Assembly (NCBI RefSeq): GCF_015627105.1
Contig: NZ_VTDM01000012.1
Location: forward strand, 1 to 35,380
From: Acinetobacter baretiae
GTDB lineage: Bacteria > Pseudomonadota > Gammaproteobacteria > Pseudomonadales > Moraxellaceae
Length of the DNA: 35,380 nt
Reading direction: 5' to 3'
The translations under genes and the position numbers were made by a program. Positions 27,195-35,380 of this stretch are shown here, in pieces. The notes beneath the pieces are model-generated. The model was not told the origin of the DNA and ran no database searches. It was given only the letters and a program-made list of their open reading frames with translations. Within the stretch, counting starts at the first letter, position 1, and each line of letters opens with the position of its first letter.

Positions 27195-28121
27195 ATGGAT
27201 CAAAGTCAACAGTGGCAGAGTGTGACATGGTTTGATGTTGATGAAAATCAGCTTGAGCAAAGAATAGATAATTTTCTATTTTCTCGCTTAAAAGGTGTAC
27301 CCAAAAGTCGAATTTATCGTTTAATTCGTGAAGGTCAGGTGCGGGTGAATAAAAAACGAGTTAAAGCTGAAACACGTTTAAATATCGGAGATCAAATTCG
27401 TGTTGCGCCTATTCGTTATGAGCAAAAGCAAGAGGCAAATATTGCCGTTAGTGATAGCGTTGCGCAGGGTTTATTGGCACGTATTGTTTATGAAGATGAA
27501 GGCCTATTGGTGGTCAATAAACCATCTGGTATTGCGGTGCATGGTGGCAGTGGAATGGCTTATGGCTTGATAGAAGCTTTACGTGTGGCCACAGGAAAAA
27601 AATATTTGGAATTAGTGCATCGTATTGATCGTGATACGTCAGGGTTGGTCATGGTGAGTAAAAAACGTAGCACATTAAAGCTGTTACAAGATTTACTCAG
27701 ACAACACAAAATACAAAAAACGTATGCTGCCATTGTGAAAGGGCAGGTCAGCTTGGATCGACAATTGATCGATGCACCTTTATTAAGATATGAGCTTGCC
27801 AATGGTGAGCGCCGTGTTAGGGTATCTAAAGAAGGTAAGGTTAGCCAAACGGTATGGCAAGTGGTCAAACGCTTTAAAGGGGCAACGTTGGTACATGCTT
27901 CCCCTTTGTCTGGGCGTACGCATCAAATTCGTGTACATGGTTTGAGTATTGGACATCCATTATTGGGCGATGATAAATATGGTCATCAAACGTTATATAC
28001 AGGTGCACAGCCACGTCGCTTATGTTTACACGCCTTACGTTTGGATATACCAGGCTATGCAACGATTGAAGCTCCTTTGCCTGATGACATGCAAACGACA
28101 TTAAACGAGTTAAGTTCATGA
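27195..28121 (+). CDS. rluC: 23S rRNA pseudouridine synthase RluC
   Basis: This 308-residue protein has an N-terminal S4 RNA-binding domain (RIDNFLFSRLKGVPKSRIYRLI, about 19-80). The RluA-type catalytic domain has the signature HRIDRDTSG, catalytic D145, followed by GRTHQIRVH and GHPLLGDDKYG. RluC makes pseudouridine at 955, 2504 and 2580 of 23S rRNA in E. coli. The rne-rluC divergent order is known from E. coli and supports the choice of RluC over RluD or RluA. The stop overlaps the start of the next gene by four bases. Confidence 0.93.
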   Translation: MDQSQQWQSVTWFDVDENQLEQRIDNFLFSRLKGVPKSRIYRLIREGQVRVNKKRVKAETRLNIGDQIRVAPIRYEQKQEANIAVSDSVAQGLLARIVYEDEGLLVVNKPSGIAVHGGSGMAYGLIEALRVATGKKYLELVHRIDRDTSGLVMVSKKRSTLKLLQDLLRQHKIQKTYAAIVKGQVSLDRQLIDAPLLRYELANGERRVRVSKEGKVSQTVWQVVKRFKGATLVHASPLSGRTHQIRVHGLSIGHPLLGDDKYGHQTLYTGAQPRRLCLHALRLDIPGYATIEAPLPDDMQTTLNELSS

Positions 28122-28813
28122 TAAAAAAACACGCAATAAAATTAATGATTTTTGATTGGGACGGCACGCTATTTAATTCGGTCGGTCAAATTGTAGACAG
28201 CTTATTGTATGCTGCAAAAAAGTATGATCAACCTTTAATGGCACATGACGCAAAAGATGTGATTGGTTTAGGGTTGCCTGAAGTGATGCAACGTTTATTT
28301 CCAAATGTACCTGAGCTACATGATCTTATTTTGACCACGTATGCTGAGCATTATGTTGAACACTCTTTACAAGATCAATGGTTTGACGGTGTCGCACAAA
28401 TGCTTGACGATCTAAAAAATAAAGGAATTTTGTTGGCTGTTGCAACAGGGAAAAATCGCAAAGGACTTGATCGTGTTTTGAGAAAAACACAAAGTACAGA
28501 TATATTTGTGGTTACACGTGCAGCCAGTGAAACAGCATCTAAGCCTAATCCTAAAATGTTACAAGAAATATTAGATGTTACAGGTATTTCTGTTGAGCAT
28601 GCGGTGATGATTGGTGATACGGCTTATGATTTAGATATGGCACAGCGTATTGGTATGGCCAGCGTAGGGGTCACTTACGGTGTGCACTCTAGTGATATTT
28701 TGCAAAAATATGACCCCATTGCGATTGTTGATACCATTGAACAGTTAAATCACACTTTAAATGTTGGATTGACGGGTGCCCCTATGGCAGGAGAAGACAT
28801 AGATAGGCTGTAA
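28118..28813 (+). CDS. HAD-family hydrolase (phosphoglycolate-phosphatase-like)
   Basis: This 231-residue protein has the four HAD motifs: I FDWDGTLF (nucleophile D13, D15), II VATGK, III lysine in ASKPNPKML, IV GDTAYD (D167, D171). A helical cap lies between about 20 and 85, as in Gph-like phosphatases. The substrate is probably a small phosphate ester. The ATGA overlap with rluC makes them one translationally coupled pair, an arrangement found in other gammaproteobacteria. The last 21 codons overlap the end of the convergent LysR gene. Confidence 0.88.
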   Translation: MIKKHAIKLMIFDWDGTLFNSVGQIVDSLLYAAKKYDQPLMAHDAKDVIGLGLPEVMQRLFPNVPELHDLILTTYAEHYVEHSLQDQWFDGVAQMLDDLKNKGILLAVATGKNRKGLDRVLRKTQSTDIFVVTRAASETASKPNPKMLQEILDVTGISVEHAVMIGDTAYDLDMAQRIGMASVGVTYGVHSSDILQKYDPIAIVDTIEQLNHTLNVGLTGAPMAGEDIDRL

Positions 28814-29679
28814 AACATATTTAAAAAGCATTTTAAGGCAGCAGAGGTATTTTGTTTTTTGTAACTCATGACAAGATCTAATGTGGGTAATTCGGTATCG
28901 AGCGTACGAATTGCCAAATTGGGCAAGCTACTAAATGGATCGACATATTTAGGTAAAATGGCACAGCCTTGCCCAGCATTAATCAAATTTAAACTGTCTA
29001 CAATAGTTTGTGTTTTAATGTGCGATTTAAACGTAAGGTGATGTGTGTCAATAAAACGTGTAATGGCTTGATTAAGTGCCGTTAAGCTGTTTGAAGTGGG
29101 TATAATAATATTAAGACCAGACAGTGCTGACAGTGGAATCAGATCTAGTGATGCTAAAGGGTCTTCTTTAGGTAAAATTAGCGCTAATTCATCTTTAAAT
29201 ACGATATGATTTTCGATGTGTTCTTGTGCGATTAATTTACGAGTAAAAATAATATCTAACTCATCTTTTATCAAAGCATGGTGTTGTTCTTGATCGTTTA
29301 AGATATTCAGCTCAATTTTAAAATTGGGATATTGAATACGAAAATTGGGTACAATACGTGGAAATATACGAATTTCTGCTGCTGTAATAAAGCCTACTTT
29401 GAGGATTTGTTGTTTTGATAAATAAGCCTTTCTAGTTAGATCAATCGAGCGTTCTGCTTGAGCAATGGTGAGCCTTGCTTGTTCTAAAAACACAGCGCCT
29501 TCTTCTGTGAGTTCTACTTTTCTTTTCGTGCGATTAAATAGGCGAACTCCAATTTCTTCTTCAAGGTCTTTAATTTGTTGGCTAAGAGAGGGCTGTGCAG
29601 TAAAAAGACGTAATGCTGCTTTACTGAAATTTAATTCTTCAGCCACAGCAATAAAGTATCGAAGGTGACGCAATTCCAT
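28750..29679 (-). CDS. LysR-type transcriptional regulator (HcaR-like)
   Basis: The protein has 309 residues from the ATG at 29679, which has AGGTG seven bases in front; an upstream in-frame ATG at 29703 would add eight residues. The winged HTH fills residues 1-60 (MELRHLRYFIAVAEELNFSK, AQPSLSQQIKDLEEEIG), followed by the linker helix and a two-part effector-binding domain. The N-terminus is closest in feel to HcaR/BenM-type regulators, which respond to aromatic acids; the effector here is unknown. It is divergent from the metallo-hydrolase gene at 29975, a likely target. Its 3' end overlaps the HAD gene by 64 bases, tail to tail. Confidence 0.9.
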   Translation of the reverse strand: MELRHLRYFIAVAEELNFSKAALRLFTAQPSLSQQIKDLEEEIGVRLFNRTKRKVELTEEGAVFLEQARLTIAQAERSIDLTRKAYLSKQQILKVGFITAAEIRIFPRIVPNFRIQYPNFKIELNILNDQEQHHALIKDELDIIFTRKLIAQEHIENHIVFKDELALILPKEDPLASLDLIPLSALSGLNIIIPTSNSLTALNQAITRFIDTHHLTFKSHIKTQTIVDSLNLINAGQGCAILPKYVDPFSSLPNLAIRTLDTELPTLDLVMSYKKQNTSAALKCFLNMFYSLSMSSPAIGAPVNPTFKV

Positions 29680-29974
29680 AATAAAACACCTATTATTTCT
29701 CAATATAGTACTGATTTTTAATTATAAAATATTTAATTTAAATCATCGTAAATAAGTGGGTTAGCATACAGTTTTTTTATCTAGGTAGTAAAAAAATATT
29801 TTAAAAATTGAAGTATCTATCGTCTAATATGATTTTTGTTTTAATTTTGATCGTTCAGCTTGTGTTGAAAAGATGGCCAGTGGTATGTATAGATAAACAT
29901 ATAGCATTCTCAAAAATGGTTTTGAATTGTTTGTTCCATTTGTTAAAAACTAAAACTATGACAGAGCCCATCAT

Positions 29975-31018
29975 ATGACACCCATCAAGTCTATACATTA
30001 TCAGCTAGCAACACAGCAAAGCTACTTACACTGTTTCCAAAAACCTCAATGGGATTATTCATCACTCGATTATTTTAAACAGGGGCGGTTTTATAATTTA
30101 TATCCTGAAACGGTACATCTGACGAAAACTAAAGTTTTTAAATGGTTGCTTTCTCGCAAAGATAAAGCGTGGTCTCAGCATGATGATTTAATCGTGCAAA
30201 AACAACAAAGAGAACATGTAAAAATTTTAGATCAAGAGTGCGATGTACAGACATGGCGGATTTGGTATGTGAATCATGCCACGACTTTAATACAAATAGG
30301 ATCATTTAATTTTTTAACCGATCCTATTTGGGCAGATTTTGCTGGCCCTAGGCAAGGGTTGGGCCCACGCCGTGCATGTTTAGCAGGAATTGCGCTTGAA
30401 AATCTTCCGCGTATTGATGCCGTTTTATTGAGCCACAATCATTATGATCATATGGATTTAGCCACGCTTCATTGGTTACACGATCGTTTTTCGATGCCAA
30501 TTTATACAGGTTTAGGCAATAGTTATTATTTACCTAAGCACTGGAATGTGATTGAAATGCAGTGGGGGGAATCGATTGATCTGTTCGATTTTAAAATTAC
30601 TTATACTTCGGCAAAGCATAGCTCGGGTCGTGGAATCAGAGATCAAAATAAAGCCCTTTGGGGTGGTTTTTGTATACATGCCCAAGAACAATATCTTTAT
30701 TTTGCTGCAGATACAGGGTATTGCCCTCAATTTAAATTATTACATGAGCAATTTGGTGCGCCTAAAGTGGCATTACTGCCTATTGGTGCTTACGAGCCAA
30801 GGGAGTTGATGAAATCTTTGCATATGAATCCTGTCGATGCTTTTCAAGCTCATCTTGATTTACAAGCCCAATGTTCTGTGGCTATTCATCATCATACCTT
30901 TCAGTTAACGGATGAGGCTCGTAATGCACCTGAACAATGGCTAAATGCTTTGGTTCGTGAACATTCATCTGCACAGCCTTTTTATTGTTTAAAGGAAGGT
31001 AAATATGTTGATGTGTAA
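29975..31018 (+). CDS. Metallo-beta-lactamase-fold hydrolase (NAPE-PLD/UlaG-like)
   Basis: This 347-residue protein has the zinc motif HNHYDH (H154, H156, D158, H159), then H215 in SAKHSSGRG, D246 in FAADTGY and an H305-H306-H307 cluster near the end. These are the expected metal ligands of the fold. The WVNH-like WYVNHATTLIQIG start of the domain and LTDPIWADFAGPRQGLGPRR resemble N-acylphosphatidylethanolamine phospholipase D and related bacterial proteins, so a phosphodiester substrate is plausible. There is no signal peptide. The divergent LysR gene probably regulates it. Confidence 0.82.
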   Translation: MTPIKSIHYQLATQQSYLHCFQKPQWDYSSLDYFKQGRFYNLYPETVHLTKTKVFKWLLSRKDKAWSQHDDLIVQKQQREHVKILDQECDVQTWRIWYVNHATTLIQIGSFNFLTDPIWADFAGPRQGLGPRRACLAGIALENLPRIDAVLLSHNHYDHMDLATLHWLHDRFSMPIYTGLGNSYYLPKHWNVIEMQWGESIDLFDFKITYTSAKHSSGRGIRDQNKALWGGFCIHAQEQYLYFAADTGYCPQFKLLHEQFGAPKVALLPIGAYEPRELMKSLHMNPVDAFQAHLDLQAQCSVAIHHHTFQLTDEARNAPEQWLNALVREHSSAQPFYCLKEGKYVDV

Positions 31019-31079
31019 GTGATTTTATAGATGATGTTGGCGGAGTAGATGTTTTACAGGGGGTATGATTTGAGATAAA

Positions 31080-31112
31080 ATTGCCAACAGTCCTTTCGAA
31101 CATGTTGGCAAT
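31080..31112 (-). terminator. Probable terminator of katA
   Basis: ATTGCCAACA (31080-31089) and TGTTGGCAAT (31103-31112) form a perfect 10-bp stem with a 13-base loop. Read on the minus strand it is followed by TTTATC, so it suits katA. It also lies downstream of the convergent metallo-hydrolase gene. Confidence 0.6.
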
Positions 31113-31147
31113 GATTTAAAACATTTGCAGATTATGACATGCTGATT

Positions 31148-32662
31148 TTACTCAGTGTGACCATCGTGCTGTTCTTTAATATGACCATCTTGTTGTTGAT
31201 ACGAGCTATGGCCACTTTCATGTAACGCTTTACGAACACCTGCTTCATAGTCTGGGTGTACACGTTTGAAGTGAGCAAGCTGACGTTCAAGAATTTCTTT
31301 AGGAACTCCTTGCATTGCATCAGAAATATTGCTGAATAAACGCTGTTTTTGTCCTTCATCAAATAAATTAAACAATGCAGTCACTTGAACGTAATCATTG
31401 TTGCCTTCGTCTTGACGATGATCGAAGCGATCTACAATGTTTGAATCTAAACGAAGAGGTGGTTCTTTTAGTTCAGGATTGGCAATCGGTCCACCAAAAG
31501 AGTTTGGTTCGTAATAAGCATTTGGATTTGGAAAATGTTCTTGAACATTCATTTGTCCATCTTTATGGTAGTGATGAACAGGACAGTGTGGACGGTTGAC
31601 TGGAATATTTTCGTAGTGTGTACCTAAACGATAACGGTGTGCATCTGCATAACTGAAAATACGTGCTTGTAACATGCGGTCGGGAGAAAAACCAATACCC
31701 GGGACAACATTTGATGGAGAAAAGGCTGCCTGTTCAATTTGAGCAAAGTAGTTTTCAGCATTTTTATTGAGTTCAAAATAACCGACTTCGATAGGTGGGT
31801 ATTCGCTATGTGGCCATACTTTGGTCAAATCAAATGGGTTGTAAGATGTTTTTTCTGCATCTAGTTCAGGCATGATTTGTACTTGCAGTGTCCAACGAGG
31901 GTAGTCGTCTTCTTCAATGCTATAAAATAAATCTTCTTGTGTTGTTTCTCGGCTTTGTCCGACTTTTTCTGTTGCTTCTGGGTTAGTCCAGTAGCGATGA
32001 CCCTGTTGGGTTTTAAAGTGGAATTTTACCCAAAAGCGTTCATTTTTGTCATTCCAAAAAGAGAAGGTATGCGAACCATATCCATTAATGTGACGAACAT
32101 CGGTTGGTAAACCACGATCAGACATTAAAATGGTGACTTGATGTAAGCTTTCAGGCGACAGTGACCAAAAGTCCCACATTGCCGTTGGTGAACGTAAATT
32201 CGTTTTTGGGTGACGTTTTTGGGTATGAATAAAATCTGGGAATTTAAGTGGGTCACGTACAAAAAATACAGGTGTATTATTACCGACTAAATCCCAATTT
32301 CCTTCTTCTGTATAAAACTTCAAAGAAAAACCACGTACATCACGTTCAGCATCTGCTGCGCCTTGTTCACCAGCGACAGTAGAAAAACGTGCAAGCATTT
32401 GTGTTTGCTTGCCTTCGCCTTTAAAAATTTCTGCGCGAGTATATTCTGATAAATCTTTAGTGAGTGTAAATGTACCAAAAGCACCCCAGCCTTTGGCATG
32501 TACTGCACGTTCTGGAATTCTTTCACGGTTTTGGTGTGCTAATTTTTCAATGAGTTGCCAATCTTGCATTAAAAGTGGGCCACGTTGTCCAACGGTGACG
32601 CTATTTTGGTTGTCTGCAATGGGTGACCCTGCAGTTGTTGTATGGTATGGGCATTTACTCAT
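31148..32662 (-). CDS. katA: Monofunctional haem catalase (clade 3, KatA-type)
   Basis: This 504-residue small-subunit catalase has distal H55 in [13 protein letters not shown]128 in [13 protein letters not shown] and the proximal tyrosine Y338 in [14 protein letters not shown]. The size excludes the large HPII/KatE type. It disproportionates hydrogen peroxide in the cytoplasm. The N-terminus MSKCPYH has a Cys-Pro motif also found in the neighbouring KatG (KCPFH). The C-terminal tail is rich in His, Gln and Asp. It is divergent from katG with a 435-base shared region. The letter of the symbol follows Acinetobacter usage for the 504-residue enzyme and is less certain than the function. Confidence 0.93.
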   Translation of the reverse strand: MSKCPYHTTTAGSPIADNQNSVTVGQRGPLLMQDWQLIEKLAHQNRERIPERAVHAKGWGAFGTFTLTKDLSEYTRAEIFKGEGKQTQMLARFSTVAGEQGAADAERDVRGFSLKFYTEEGNWDLVGNNTPVFFVRDPLKFPDFIHTQKRHPKTNLRSPTAMWDFWSLSPESLHQVTILMSDRGLPTDVRHINGYGSHTFSFWNDKNERFWVKFHFKTQQGHRYWTNPEATEKVGQSRETTQEDLFYSIEEDDYPRWTLQVQIMPELDAEKTSYNPFDLTKVWPHSEYPPIEVGYFELNKNAENYFAQIEQAAFSPSNVVPGIGFSPDRMLQARIFSYADAHRYRLGTHYENIPVNRPHCPVHHYHKDGQMNVQEHFPNPNAYYEPNSFGGPIANPELKEPPLRLDSNIVDRFDHRQDEGNNDYVQVTALFNLFDEGQKQRLFSNISDAMQGVPKEILERQLAHFKRVHPDYEAGVRKALHESGHSSYQQQDGHIKEQHDGHTE

Positions 32663-35287
<2,625 letters not shown>

Positions 35288-35315
35288 GCTTAATTAATTT
35301 AAGTTTTAGTCTCTA

Positions 35316-35357
35316 AAAACCGTCTTAAGTCTTTGTACTTAGGGCGGTTTTTTTATG
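35316..35357 (+). terminator. Terminator of katG
   Basis: AAAACCGTCTTAAGT (35316-35330) pairs with ACTTAGGGCGGTTTT (35337-35351), a 15-bp stem with two G-U pairs and a 6-base loop, followed by more T residues. Confidence 0.9.
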
Positions 35358-35380
35358 TCATTAGCTCTGTTTAAAAGCAG

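Overview
The window looks like chromosomal DNA of a low-GC gammaproteobacterium of the Moraxellaceae, most likely Acinetobacter. The basis is family knowledge plus what is visible: a Pseudomonas-type Chp chemosensory operon with FimL, glycyl-tRNA synthetase split into alpha and beta chains, a divergent rne/rluC pair, and a 504-residue KatA-like catalase beside KatG. The species cannot be told from this stretch. Almost all genes are intact. The only clear mobile DNA is the 3' end of an insertion sequence at the left edge.

Layout. (1) 1-196: transposase tail and putative right end of an insertion sequence. (2) 197-863: a very AT-rich gene-free stretch ending in three consecutive stem-loops just before a Roadblock/LC7 gene (864-1220). 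(3) 1400-11694: twitching-motility signalling: fimL, then pilG-pilH-pilI-pilJ-chpA and a second CheW-like gene. The CheR (pilK) and CheB (chpB) adaptation enzymes of the Pseudomonas locus are absent here. ChpA is short (1414 aa, three visible Hpt motifs). (4) 11762-17050: AI-2E-type permease, orphan ParA ATPase, divergent membrane-anchored nuclease-like protein, secreted protein of unknown function, chagasin-like (I42) lipoprotein, methyltransferase and an unknown two-ended protein. (5) 17051-18313: alpha/beta-hydrolase-like protein whose nucleophile elbow is coded across a run of seven G. (6) 18366-22675: glyS/glyQ, PspC-domain protein and an unknown lipoprotein. (7) Two identical tandem tRNA-Lys(UUU) genes with a good promoter. 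(8) rne with a long leader, divergent from rluC and an overlapping HAD phosphatase. (9) A LysR regulator (HcaR-like) divergent from a metallo-beta-lactamase-fold hydrolase. (10) Divergent katA and katG at the right edge.

How parts fit: PilJ senses at the membrane, PilI and the second CheW-like protein couple it to ChpA, and ChpA passes phosphate to PilG and PilH to control type IV pili; FimL is the known accessory of PilG/FimV in Pseudomonas. The Roadblock/LC7 protein next to this set has no partner GTPase in the window. RNase E, RluC, tRNA-Lys and GlyRS form a translation/RNA block, and the two catalases form a peroxide-defence pair. Nothing here is clearly an undescribed system. The best leads are the LC7 gene with its structured leader beside fimL/chp, the chp operon without adaptation enzymes and with a hairpin where pilK would sit, and the G7 tract in the hydrolase active site.
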